Positions 25,020-33,348 of a stretch of 64,000 nt of DNA are shown here, in pieces. Below the pieces are notes generated by a model. That model was not told the DNA's origin. It searched no databases and was given only the letters and a program-made list of their open reading frames with translations. The DNA is from Rhizobium mayense (GTDB lineage: Bacteria; Pseudomonadota; Alphaproteobacteria; Rhizobiales; Rhizobiaceae). The number at the start of each line of letters is the position of its first letter. The stretch's first letter is position 1. The translations under genes and the position numbers were made by a program. The DNA lies in contig NZ_JARFYM010000004.1 in the NCBI RefSeq assembly GCF_030272705.1, forward strand, positions 1 through 64,000, given 5' to 3'.

Positions 25020-25946
25020 TTGCTGCATATGGTTGCAAAGCTGCATTACCAATCCGACATGTCGCAGGTCGACATCGCCAAAAAGCTCGGCTTATCAACG
25101 GCTACGGTTTCACGCTTGCTCCAAAAAGCCCGCTCGGCCGGGATCGTTCGGATTGAGGTGATTGATCTCTCCCCGTCGGAAGACTTGAGTGCGGCGCTGG
25201 TTGACGGCCTAAAATTGCGTACGGCCGCTGTGATCGACACCCCGTCGTCCAATGTCCTCGCCGCACTTGCTCCGCCGGTCGGGTCCATGCTGCAACAAGC
25301 GGGTCTGCGATCGGGTTCGACCCTTGGCATCGGCTGGGGACGCGCTGTTCGCGAAGTTACGCTTGCGGGCTTGCCGCGGTTGCCCGGCATCGTAACCACT
25401 GCCCTCAACGGCGGGATGCAGCAGGCAGCGCCGCATTTCCAAATCAACGAATTCGTGCGCTTGGCAGCCGAGCAAATGGGGGGAATCCCGCATTTCCTGC
25501 ACGCGCCCTACATTTCGTCATCGGAGCTGCGCGACGCTTTCCTGGCAGATCCCACCGTCCAGCAGGTGACGTCGCTCTGGGACAAGCTGGATGCCGCGAT
25601 CGTCGGTGTAGGACTGAGACATGCGGCAAATCCGTCCGAAGCGACGGCGGCTCTTCCGGGGGAGAAAGCCCTAAGCCATGCCGCAGGCGATGTTCTGCGC
25701 CACTATATTACGGAGACCGGCGATGTCCTTCATTGGGATGGTGAAGAGCGCATGATTGCCGCCTCTCCGCAGCAATTGCGGCAGGTGCCCCTGTGCATCG
25801 CGGTTGCCGCAACGCCAGCCAAGGCCGCCGGCATCATCGGCGCAGCCCGATCAGGCATGATCAATGCCCTCGTGACGGACGCCAACACAGCGCAGGCCAT
25901 TCTCGATCGCTTGTCCGCCGCCCACAAGAGCGAGGAAACACCTTGA
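25020..25946 (+). CDS. SorC/DeoR-type sugar-binding transcriptional regulator
   Basis: A regulator of about 308 residues. The N-terminal helix-turn-helix reads SQVDIAKKLGLSTATVSRLL, followed by a phosphosugar-sensing domain with GIGWGRAVREVTLAG, a central NEFVRLAAEQMGG and a C-terminal LCIAVAATPAKAAGIIGAARSG (in two parts). The start is uncertain. TTG at 25020 is used here. The frame is open back to a CTG at 24978 with AAGGAA 8 nt before it, which would give a family-like N-terminus; ATG at 25029 would trim the first helix. It is divergent from the aldolase/kinase operon, with two matching palindromes in between, and coupled to the HAD gene by a TTGA overlap. Confidence 0.88.
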   Translation: MLHMVAKLHYQSDMSQVDIAKKLGLSTATVSRLLQKARSAGIVRIEVIDLSPSEDLSAALVDGLKLRTAAVIDTPSSNVLAALAPPVGSMLQQAGLRSGSTLGIGWGRAVREVTLAGLPRLPGIVTTALNGGMQQAAPHFQINEFVRLAAEQMGGIPHFLHAPYISSSELRDAFLADPTVQQVTSLWDKLDAAIVGVGLRHAANPSEATAALPGEKALSHAAGDVLRHYITETGDVLHWDGEERMIAASPQQLRQVPLCIAVAATPAKAAGIIGAARSGMINALVTDANTAQAILDRLSAAHKSEETP

Positions 25947-26647
25947 CGACCTCATTGTCAGGCGGTTTCGATCGGTCACCCATTGATTTCTACCCCAACC
26001 GATCCTTCGGCGCTTTCCTGTTCGACATGGATGGAACGGTCTTGAATTCCATCGCTGTGGCCGAACGGGTTTGGACGGCATGGGCTTTGCGGCACAATGT
26101 CGATGTCGAAAGTTTGCTGGCGACGGTTCACGGAAGAAAGGCAGTCGAAACAATCTCGCGGCTTGGCCTGCCTGGGGTCGATCCGGCCGAAGAAATGAGG
26201 CTTCTCACATTGGCCGAAATCGCCGACGTGGCAGGCATCGAGCCGATCGCAGGAGCCGGCCGTTTCCTGGAGGCTTTGCCCAGGGATCGCTGGGCGATCG
26301 TAACATCGGCGCCGCGAGACTTGGCGGTTGTCCGCCTCAAAGCCGCGGGCCTGCCCTTGCCGCCACTGCTGATTGCCGGCGAGGATGTCGAGAATGGCAA
26401 ACCGGCGCCGGACTGCTTTTTATCGGCGGCCGAGAGATTGGCTCAGCCCATAGAGGAATGCCTTGTTTTCGAGGATGCTCCGGCGGGGATAGAAGCCGCT
26501 GAAACGGCAGGCGCTGCGGTGATGGTGATCAGCGCAACTCATCGGACCTTGCTGCAGACGCAGCATCCGAGCGTTGCGAGCTATGATGACCTTGTCACAG
26601 ATATCACGCACGCCGGTTCCCTTCGGATCTCGGAGAAGCGGCGTTAG
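25943..26647 (+). CDS. HAD-superfamily sugar phosphatase
   Basis: A 234-residue HAD hydrolase of the beta-phosphoglucomutase/phosphatase subgroup. All four motifs are visible: FLFDMDGTVLNS (nucleophile Asp), VTSAP (motif II), NGKPAPD (Lys) and VFEDAPAG (acidic pair). A helical cap domain lies between motifs I and II. The TTG start at 25943 overlaps the SorC stop as TTGA, giving translational coupling, and leaves about 20 residues before motif I. Such enzymes dephosphorylate sugar or polyol phosphates such as those formed by the neighbouring kinases. A house-cleaning role against a dead-end phosphate is one possibility. It converges with the gatZ gene. Confidence 0.88.
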   Translation: MTTSLSGGFDRSPIDFYPNRSFGAFLFDMDGTVLNSIAVAERVWTAWALRHNVDVESLLATVHGRKAVETISRLGLPGVDPAEEMRLLTLAEIADVAGIEPIAGAGRFLEALPRDRWAIVTSAPRDLAVVRLKAAGLPLPPLLIAGEDVENGKPAPDCFLSAAERLAQPIEECLVFEDAPAGIEAAETAGAAVMVISATHRTLLQTQHPSVASYDDLVTDITHAGSLRISEKRR

Positions 26648-26662
26648 CTTTGCGCTGCACCG

Positions 26663-27961
26663 CTACCGTTGTTGAGCAAAATCGATAGCGTCCGCATAGA
26701 TATCGAGCACGCGAATAACACTGCCAAGGACGATTGCATCCGCCTGTGACGCCAGAGATCCGGACCCGACCATCGGCTCAAGATGGCCGAGATGCTGGCT
26801 GATCAGCGGTCGCGGAATTGTCACTCCCTGAAGCGCTGACATTAGTTCGTTCACTGCATTTTGCGCGGCGGGTGCTGTCCAATAATAACGGATGCGGTCG
26901 CTAAACGAGTAATGCCGCTGGACATATTGTTGATGCGCATCCCCCGGATAATATTTCTGCCAATGGTCCGGCGATGAAAGCATGACCCGCTCCATGGCGA
27001 CTGGCAAGGTTTCGCGGATCGCGTCCGGCACCAGGATCCCGGCAATAGCGCTTAGTCCATACAGCGCCTCGCGCAGCGCAAACGTCAGCCAAGGACCGAC
27101 TTTCAAAATCGCAAATCCGTCGCCGACAAGGTGGCGAAGCGCCTCCCCGCTCTGATAGTCCGTCGAATGGGCCTCGAAAACAAATTGCTCTATGTCGCTC
27201 AATGTAGCGACGAGTTCGGCCGCCGCTTCGCGCCTATAGGGAATAACCTCCGCATTTCCGAACTCCACACCCGGCTGAACAACAATGCCGATTGCGCGTG
27301 CGAAAGCCTCATCCAGTCCAAGCCGGGAGAATGCAGCGCGGTGAAGCTCCACGGTTTCACGGGCGTCCGCAGGGGTGGTGATGTGCAAATGGTCGAGCGC
27401 TTCGACTGCACCACCTGGAACAGGAACCTCGGTGCCGATGATGTAGCTCGGAGCCTGCGTGCCGGATTGGCGCACCCTTGTTTCGGACACCGCAGCCAAT
27501 TGGGCTGCCCGGGATGCAATCGTCTCATTGGGGACAGCCGGAGGATCGCCCGCGCAGGCCATGCTTGTATCGAGATGGAGCTTAGTGAAGCCGGCGGCTG
27601 CATAGGCGTCAATCATTTCGCTGGCTTTGTGCATCGCATCGCCGGCGGCCAGGTGCCTCCAGGGATTTGGCCCAAGATGATCCCCGCCAAGAATGAGCTG
27701 GTCCAGGGGAAAGCCGACTTTCGCTGCGATCTTTTCGACGAACACGCGGAAAGCAGCAGGCGTCATGCCGGTATAGCCGCCATCCTGATTGACCTGATTG
27801 CACGTCGCTTCGATCAACACATCACTATTCCGGCCCCTGCCGTGAATTAGTGCTGCCTCGATCACTACAGGATGGGCGGAGCAGACCGAGGTGATGCCGA
27901 ATGGCCGACCGAAGCCACGATTCTGCGGCATGCTTGCCAGTCGTTTTGTAGCGGCGCTCAA
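26663..27961 (-). CDS. gatZ: GatZ/KbaZ-like protein (D-tagatose-1,6-bisphosphate aldolase class II, non-catalytic subunit family)
   Basis: A 432-residue TIM-barrel protein of the GatZ/KbaZ family. Markers are GITSVCSAHPVVIEAAL, LIEATCNQVNQDGGYTGMTP, LILGGDHLGPNPW, KLHLDTSMACAGDPP, YIIGTEVPVPGG and, near the end, RIRYYWTAPAAQ. In enteric bacteria GatZ supports the class II aldolase GatY; no gatY-type gene is in the window, so this protein may act alone or on a different phosphate. It overlaps the upstream PfkB kinase gene by 4 nt (ATGA) and therefore belongs to the LacI-controlled transcript, not to the SorC-controlled one. Confidence 0.9.
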   Translation of the reverse strand: MSAATKRLASMPQNRGFGRPFGITSVCSAHPVVIEAALIHGRGRNSDVLIEATCNQVNQDGGYTGMTPAAFRVFVEKIAAKVGFPLDQLILGGDHLGPNPWRHLAAGDAMHKASEMIDAYAAAGFTKLHLDTSMACAGDPPAVPNETIASRAAQLAAVSETRVRQSGTQAPSYIIGTEVPVPGGAVEALDHLHITTPADARETVELHRAAFSRLGLDEAFARAIGIVVQPGVEFGNAEVIPYRREAAAELVATLSDIEQFVFEAHSTDYQSGEALRHLVGDGFAILKVGPWLTFALREALYGLSAIAGILVPDAIRETLPVAMERVMLSSPDHWQKYYPGDAHQQYVQRHYSFSDRIRYYWTAPAAQNAVNELMSALQGVTIPRPLISQHLGHLEPMVGSGSLASQADAIVLGSVIRVLDIYADAIDFAQQR

Positions 27962-28911
27962 GACGCTGAGCCCTCCGTCGCCTCGGATATGAATGCCTGG
28001 ATTTCGGCAAAGGTGGCAATTCCCTCCATCGGTCCCTTACGCGTCACAGCCAGCGCGCCGCAGGCGCAGGCAAACTTCAATGCCTCCTCGGGCTGCGCAC
28101 CCCTTAGCCAAAGCGAGACGAAGCCCGCGCCAAAACAATCGCCCGCCCCCGTAGGATCGACCTCCCGGACTGAGAAACCGGCCGCGGCGACCTGACGGTG
28201 CGGCTCGTAGTAAACCGCGCCCTCCGATCCTTTTTTGACGATAACTGCCGATATACCGCGCTGAAGCATCTCAGCGACCGCGGATGCCTCATCTTCGGCC
28301 TTGGTGAAAATGAAAAGCTCCTCACCGCTGGGCAGGAAGAGGTCGGTTCGCGCCAAGACCTGGTACAGCGCCTCGCGCATGCCAGGCAACTCGATCATTT
28401 CTTTTCGTATATTCGGGTCGAAGGAAACGGTGCCGCCACGGCGCTTGACCGCCTCGATGCCTGCGAGAATGACGGCGATAGCCCTTTCGGAAAACAAGGA
28501 AGAGCCCATGACATGAAAGTGATCGGCGCCGGCCAACAAGGCTTGCGCTGCATAGCCGATCTCCATCAACCCAGCCGCACTATTTTTGATATTGAAGACG
28601 AAGTGGCGAGAGCCATCTGCCCGATAGGCCACAAAGGCCGTGCCGGTCGCCTGCCCCTTGTGAACCGTGACAGCGGAGACGTCGGCGCCCCAATCGCGCA
28701 GCCTGTCGATGTTCATTTGGCCGAAATCGTCTTCGCCAACGGCGCTGATCAAGCCGGTGGGCTGGCCGAGCCGCGCTGCTTGAGCGATAAAGATCGCCGG
28801 TGCGCCGGACGGGAATGGCCCGTGAAGCAGCCCAGGTTTGGCCAAGCTCTGATCGAGCTGATCTGCCATGATTTCGACAACGATCTCCCCGGCGCTGACG
28901 ATCTTCTTCAT
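27958..28911 (-). CDS. PfkB-family carbohydrate kinase
   Basis: A 317-residue ribokinase-fold sugar kinase. N-terminal GEIVVEIMAD and the dimer-lid region are followed by FPSGAPAIFIAQAARLG, the FDPNIR segment, LFLPSGEEL and the C-terminal PfkB signature with the catalytic Asp in VDPTGAGDCFGAGF. The start at 28911 gives the standard N-terminus, but its ribosome-binding site is weak; an in-frame ATG 20 codons upstream would add a non-conserved leader. It forms a two-gene operon with gatZ and is divergent from the LacI regulator. Likely substrates are a ketohexose, hexose phosphate or 2-keto-3-deoxy acid; context favours tagatose-like sugars. Confidence 0.88.
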   Translation of the reverse strand: MKKIVSAGEIVVEIMADQLDQSLAKPGLLHGPFPSGAPAIFIAQAARLGQPTGLISAVGEDDFGQMNIDRLRDWGADVSAVTVHKGQATGTAFVAYRADGSRHFVFNIKNSAAGLMEIGYAAQALLAGADHFHVMGSSLFSERAIAVILAGIEAVKRRGGTVSFDPNIRKEMIELPGMREALYQVLARTDLFLPSGEELFIFTKAEDEASAVAEMLQRGISAVIVKKGSEGAVYYEPHRQVAAAGFSVREVDPTGAGDCFGAGFVSLWLRGAQPEEALKFACACGALAVTRKGPMEGIATFAEIQAFISEATEGSAS

Positions 28912-28997
28912 GAGGGACGAACTCGCTTCCAGAGAAATCTCTTTTGGTGGTTGAGGTGGCAGACCGGTCACGCAGATTTTCTAGGGCTTGCATTTTT

Positions 28998-29045
28998 TTG
29001 CGTCAATTAATAATTTTTCGCACGTAATGTTTTGGCGTGACGCAA
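28998..29045. promoter_or_regulatory. Separated inverted repeat TTGCGTCA ... TGACGCAA in the PfkB/LacI divergent promoter
   Basis: Perfect 8-bp arms at 28998-29005 and 29038-29045, 40 bp apart centre to centre, around an AT-rich core (ATTAATAATTTTT). The layout fits either two half-sites or two sites for the divergently encoded LacI protein. Confidence 0.45.
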
Positions 29046-29150
29046 GGCCCGAAAGAAGTTGCCTGAAACTTACCTCGCCGATTGCGCCATCCGCGCAGAC
29101 GCATAACGATCGCTGGCAGAAGCAATAGTTTGAAGAATGGGCGACTTCCG

Positions 29151-30185
29151 ATGGAAAAATTGACGCATAGGACCATGGAGGATTTTGCAAAGTCCTGCGG
29201 CGTCTCGCGCCCGACCCTTTCCAAGTATTTTGATGATCCAACGAGCGTGAAGCCGACGACCCGCGCGCTCATCGAGGCCGCGCTCCGCTCGTCGGACTAT
29301 CAGCCTAATCTTTACGCGCGAAACCTCAACCGGAAACGAACGCGCAATGTCGGCATTCTGGTCCCCGCTCTCACCGACCCGTTTTACGCCGAGATGGTCA
29401 ATCGCCTGGAATTGCGGTTGCGGAACGAGGGATATTGGCCGATCGTGTTTTCCTCGCACGGCCTGCCGGAACTCGAAGCCGAGGCCGTCAGCACGATGCT
29501 GTCGTTGAAGGTGGCGGGTGCGCTCGCCGCACCGCTAGGACAGAAATCCGATCCTCGCGCCTTCGAAAGGCTCGCGCAGAATCTGCCGATCGTCTATTTC
29601 GACACCTATATCGAAGGCAACACGCCATTCATCGGCAACAATAATCACCAGAGCGTCGCAACTATTGTCGAATATCTCTGCAGGTCCGGAGAGCCGCCGG
29701 CCTACCTCGACATACCGCATGTCAACCATAACTCCCCGGAGAGACTGGCAAGCTATGTCGCCACGATGGAGGCATCGGGCTATGAGCCGGTGGTGATCAA
29801 GACCAACGCCGCCTACAGATGGGACTTCGAGCGCGTCGGATATGAGCAGATGGACGCCATCCTCGACGAAAAGAAGCTCCCCGGCAAAACCATCCTCTGC
29901 GCCAACGATCGCCTCGCCTTTGGCGTTATGGCTGCGGCGTTCGCGCATGGGCTGAAGGTCGGGCGCAAGAAGGGCGACGACCTCCGTGTTGCGGCCCATG
30001 ACGATCACCCCTTGAGCCGCTACACCTGCCCGCCGCTGACGACAATGGCGCAAGACTTTGCTTCCATGACAGCAAACAGCGTCGATACATTACTGACGCT
30101 TCTCGGAGACACAGAGGCTTCGGCAGTGACGATCGCCCATCAAGTCAGCCTGGATGGGACGTTGGTCATGCGGCAATCGGCATAA
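29151..30185 (+). CDS. LacI-family transcriptional regulator
   Basis: A 344-residue LacI protein. The DNA-binding part reads TMEDFAKSCGVSRPTLSKYF with DDPTSVKPTTRALIEAAL, an atypical headpiece with KYF in place of RVLN. The ligand domain starts at NVGILVPALTDPFYAEMVNRL and contains the usual ILCANDRLAFGVMAAAF and VAAHDDHPLSRY segments. The ATG at 29151 is chosen because it places the headpiece at the N-terminus. It is divergent from the PfkB-GatZ operon and is its probable regulator; the effector would be a sugar or sugar phosphate from that pathway. Confidence 0.88.
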   Translation: MEKLTHRTMEDFAKSCGVSRPTLSKYFDDPTSVKPTTRALIEAALRSSDYQPNLYARNLNRKRTRNVGILVPALTDPFYAEMVNRLELRLRNEGYWPIVFSSHGLPELEAEAVSTMLSLKVAGALAAPLGQKSDPRAFERLAQNLPIVYFDTYIEGNTPFIGNNNHQSVATIVEYLCRSGEPPAYLDIPHVNHNSPERLASYVATMEASGYEPVVIKTNAAYRWDFERVGYEQMDAILDEKKLPGKTILCANDRLAFGVMAAAFAHGLKVGRKKGDDLRVAAHDDHPLSRYTCPPLTTMAQDFASMTANSVDTLLTLLGDTEASAVTIAHQVSLDGTLVMRQSA

Positions 30186-30204
30186 AGCGGCGTCGCGGAT
30201 CCGA

Positions 30205-31158
30205 TCAATCCGGAGCCGCTTCAAAGCTGCGCCACGCCGCCACCGCTTCCTCTATCGCCTGCCGCGCGACCGGTATGAACCTTCCCATCGACACAAAGCC
30301 GTGAATCTGACCCGGCCAATGGCGCGAAACGACGCGAACCCCGTCCTGGCGGAGCCGCGAGGCATAGGCTAAGCCTTCGTCCGCAAGAATGTCGTACCCG
30401 GCAGTAGCGATGAATGCCGGCGCGGCCCCTGCAGCGCTCTCTGCCCGCAAGGGCGAGACCTTCCAATCGACGATATCGGCAGCGGTGCGAACATAGTGAT
30501 CGCGAAACCATTTCATCGTGGTCGCGGTCAAACCGAAGCCGGTGGCATAGCGGCGATAACTGTCGGCCGTCTGCGCGGCGTCCGTATTGGGATAGATAAG
30601 CAGTTGCGCCGCAAGCCATGGGGCGGCGCCTGAACGCGACATCAGCGCGAGCACGGCCGCAAGATTGCCGCCGGCACTGTCGCCAGCAACCGCGATCCGC
30701 CTGAGATCGATACCGAAATCCGTGGCCGACTCTGCCATGAACGCCAACCCTGCGGCGCAATCCATCAATCCCGCGGGAAACTTGTGTTCAGGCGCCAAGC
30801 GATAGTCCGGACAGATCACGGTACATTCGGCGAGATTGGCGAACCACCGGCAGATCTCGTCGTGAGAGTCGAGATTGCCGATCACCCAGCCGCCGCCGTG
30901 AAGGTAGAGAAGACCCGGACCATCCTTCGGGGGTGCTCCGACGCCGCGATAAATGCGCACAGTGATCGGACCGTAGGGACCGCTGATCTGACGATCCTCC
31001 ACTGAAGCAACCGCCTCCTTAGCACCCTGAAGCGCCGGAAAGCCAGCATTGTAGTCGATACGGGCTTGCCGAGGCGTGCCGGTTTCAAGCGGTCGGGTAT
31101 TCGACCGATTGCTAATATCGAGAAGCCATCGAACACCCTCATCAAGCTCTTCTGTCAT
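30205..31158 (-). CDS. Alpha/beta hydrolase, hormone-sensitive lipase (HSL) family esterase
   Basis: A 317-residue cytoplasmic esterase. The HSL oxyanion motif is LLYLHGGGWVIG (residues ~83-94), the nucleophile elbow is VAGDSAGGNLAAV (~157-169), the acidic residue is in ATAGYDILADEG and the catalytic His in GQIHGFVSMG near the C-terminus. The N-terminal cap begins EELDEGVRWLL. It converges with the LacI gene (19 bp between stops) and stands alone as a transcript. It could cleave short acyl or lactone esters; nothing ties it clearly to the nearby sugar genes. Confidence 0.88.
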   Translation of the reverse strand: MTEELDEGVRWLLDISNRSNTRPLETGTPRQARIDYNAGFPALQGAKEAVASVEDRQISGPYGPITVRIYRGVGAPPKDGPGLLYLHGGGWVIGNLDSHDEICRWFANLAECTVICPDYRLAPEHKFPAGLMDCAAGLAFMAESATDFGIDLRRIAVAGDSAGGNLAAVLALMSRSGAAPWLAAQLLIYPNTDAAQTADSYRRYATGFGLTATTMKWFRDHYVRTAADIVDWKVSPLRAESAAGAAPAFIATAGYDILADEGLAYASRLRQDGVRVVSRHWPGQIHGFVSMGRFIPVARQAIEEAVAAWRSFEAAPD

Positions 31159-31373
31159 ATCGGCTTCCTCCCTCGGCGATCAGGCCTCTGTACCACATTC
31201 TGATCCCGCCCTGGATCCGATGACTGCCGCGCGCCCGACGGACGGCTGCTCAATAGGTCTCGTCATGGCCTAATCATCTCATTTCTTGACGCGCGACAAA
31301 TTTTTATGAAACATATGATAAACTGGCAGAGAGATCATGGAGGCCGCCAGTCTTCTTCCTGGGGAGCGAAACC

Positions 31374-31442
31374 ATGCCTGATTTCAAAAATGCGTCAGCC
31401 GTAAAGGGCAACCGCGAAACGATGCGCAGCGACGGCGCTTAA
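31374..31442 (+). CDS. Possible 22-residue leader ORF
   Basis: A short frame starting MPDFKNASAV and ending RSDGA, with an excellent ribosome-binding site (GGGGAGCGAAACC) and its stop 11 nt before the ATG of the MocA-type dehydrogenase. It overlaps the AAGGGAGAGG ribosome-binding site region of the next gene. It may be a leader that couples translation, or a decayed remnant. Length alone cannot prove expression. Confidence 0.3.
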   Translation: MPDFKNASAVKGNRETMRSDGA

Positions 31443-31453
31443 GGGAGAGGATC

Positions 31454-32530
31454 ATGATCGAGAAGGAGAATCGCCGTCTTCGCGTCGGTGTCCTGGGCTG
31501 CGGGCCGATTGCACAATTTGCGCATCTGGAATCCTGCGTGAAAGCCAGAAACGCCGATCTCTATGCGATCTGTGACGCTGCACCCGATTTGCTTGCGCGC
31601 ATGGGCGCGACCTATGAGCCGCAGAAGATGTTCGGCGACTATGACGCCATGCTGGCCGATCCAGAGCTGGAAGCGGTCATCGTTGCAACGTCCGACGCCT
31701 TTCATGTGCAGATGTCGGTCAAGGCGCTCGAAGCCGGCAAGCACGTGCTTTGCGAAAAGCCTATCGGCGTTTCGGTCGAGGAAGGACAGCAGCTTGCCGA
31801 CGCCGTCAAGGGCTCGGGCAAGATTCTGCAGGTCGGGCACATGAAGCGCTTCGATCCGGCGCTTCAGGCCGCGCGCGACTTCGTGCGCGACGATATCGGC
31901 CATATCCTGGCGCTGAAGGCATGGTATTGCGATTCCACCCACCGCTATACCAATACTGATGCGGTGCAGCCGCTTCCCATCACGAGCAAGCTTGCGCGCA
32001 AGCCGGGCGGCAATCCAAAAGCCGATCTCAGGCAATATTTCATGCTGGCGCATGGCTCCCATCTGGTCGATACCGCCCGCTTCCTCTGCGGCGATATCGT
32101 CGCCGTGCGCGCCCGCCTGCTAGAGCGCGCCGGCGCCTATTGCTGGTTCGTGGAAACCGAATTCGCCAATGGCGCCCTCGGCCATCTCGACCTGACGGTC
32201 GCCGTCCGCATGGATTGGCACGAGGGTTTCCAGCTCTACGGCGAATACGGCTCCGTGCTCGCGAAGACCTTCAATCCCTGGTATTTCCGATCGAGCGAAG
32301 TCGAGATCTTTCATGAGAAGGATGCAACGACCAGAAAGCCGCTCGGCGCGGACGGGCATTTCTTCCGCCGGCAGCTCGAAGGCCTCGCTGACACGGCACT
32401 CAAGGGCGCGCCGATGCGTGGCGCCAATGTCGAAGACGGTGTCGCCTCCATCCGGGCGATGGTGGCGATCGCCCGGTCGGTGGAGACCGGGGAGCGCGTC
32501 GAGCTCGCGACCGTGACGGGAGCCGTCTGA
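31454..32530 (+). CDS. Gfo/Idh/MocA-family oxidoreductase
   Basis: A 358-residue NAD(P)-dependent sugar or cyclitol dehydrogenase. The Rossmann fold starts VGVLGCGPIAQFAHL, the VIVATSDAFH segment follows, and the family's EKP motif is in HVLCEKPIGVSVEE with the catalytic Lys. The C-terminal domain includes AHGSHLVDTARFLCGD, where His is the typical catalytic acid/base. It begins a five-gene operon in which every junction overlaps. GGGAGAGG lies 3 nt before the ATG. It probably oxidises a sugar, glycoside or inositol at one carbon to start the pathway. The family includes rhizopine MocA, myo-inositol dehydrogenase and 3-keto-glycoside-forming enzymes. Confidence 0.9.
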   Translation: MIEKENRRLRVGVLGCGPIAQFAHLESCVKARNADLYAICDAAPDLLARMGATYEPQKMFGDYDAMLADPELEAVIVATSDAFHVQMSVKALEAGKHVLCEKPIGVSVEEGQQLADAVKGSGKILQVGHMKRFDPALQAARDFVRDDIGHILALKAWYCDSTHRYTNTDAVQPLPITSKLARKPGGNPKADLRQYFMLAHGSHLVDTARFLCGDIVAVRARLLERAGAYCWFVETEFANGALGHLDLTVAVRMDWHEGFQLYGEYGSVLAKTFNPWYFRSSEVEIFHEKDATTRKPLGADGHFFRRQLEGLADTALKGAPMRGANVEDGVASIRAMVAIARSVETGERVELATVTGAV

Positions 32531-33348
32531 TGCAGATCGGGATCTTCGCCAAGACTTTTCCCGGCACCGATCCGCTAAGCGTGCTCTCCGCGGTGCGTGA
32601 CAGTGGCTATGCCGGCACGCAGTTCAATCTAGCCTGCTGCGGGCTGCCCTCCATGCCGGACGCCGTGCCGGCGCCTTTGATAACGGCGATCCGCGCGGCG
32701 GCGCAAGCGACAGGCGTTACGCTTGCCGCCCTGTCCGGCACCTACAACATGGCCCACCCCGACCCGTTCGTACGTCAAAAGGGCCTCGCTCAGCTCTCCG
32801 TCGTCATCGAGGCGGCTGCGGCACTCTCTATTCCGCTCGTCACACTCTGCACCGGCACGCGCCATCCCGCTGATCAGTGGGCACACCACCCCGAAAATAC
32901 CAATCCGGCCGCCTGGATGGATATGGCCACGGAAATGTCGAAAGCGCTGGCGCTGGCTGAAGACCACGGTGTCGATCTCGGTATCGAGCCCGAGCAGGCG
33001 AATATCGTGACATCCGCCGCTGATGCCAAGCGGTTGATTTCCGAGATGAGATCGGAAAGGCTGCGCATCGTCCTCGACCCGGCCAATCTCTTCGAAAGCG
33101 CGACACCCGCGGAAGCGCGCGCCATTGTCGAGAGCGCAGTCGAGACAGCCGCCGGGCACATCGCCATGGCGCACGCCAAAGATCGCCACGCCGACGGGCG
33201 TTTTGCGACCGCCGGGACAGGCGTGGTGGATTTCCCCGATTTTATCGCCCGACTGCGGTCCGTAGGTTTCGACGGTCCGCTCGTCACCCACGGCCTATCG
33301 GCGGCAGAGGCGCCGCAGGTGGCCGCCTTTCTCAAGGAATTGGTCTGA
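32530..33348 (+). CDS. Sugar phosphate isomerase/epimerase (TIM barrel)
   Basis: A 272-residue AP-endonuclease-2 superfamily barrel. Seen are TFPGTDPLSVLSAVRDSGY at the N-terminus, ALSGTYNMAHPD, TLCTGTRHP, LGIEPEQANIV (Glu metal ligand), VLDPANLFE (Asp), HIAMAHAKDRH (His/Asp) and a final TGVVDFPDFIARLRSVGF. These are the usual metal-binding positions of inosose dehydratase or ketose epimerases. The start overlaps the dehydrogenase stop by one base (TGATG). Next to a MocA-type dehydrogenase it probably converts the keto intermediate; an elimination or hydrolase activity on 3-keto-glycosides is also known for this fold. Confidence 0.87.
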   Translation: MQIGIFAKTFPGTDPLSVLSAVRDSGYAGTQFNLACCGLPSMPDAVPAPLITAIRAAAQATGVTLAALSGTYNMAHPDPFVRQKGLAQLSVVIEAAAALSIPLVTLCTGTRHPADQWAHHPENTNPAAWMDMATEMSKALALAEDHGVDLGIEPEQANIVTSAADAKRLISEMRSERLRIVLDPANLFESATPAEARAIVESAVETAAGHIAMAHAKDRHADGRFATAGTGVVDFPDFIARLRSVGFDGPLVTHGLSAAEAPQVAAFLKELV

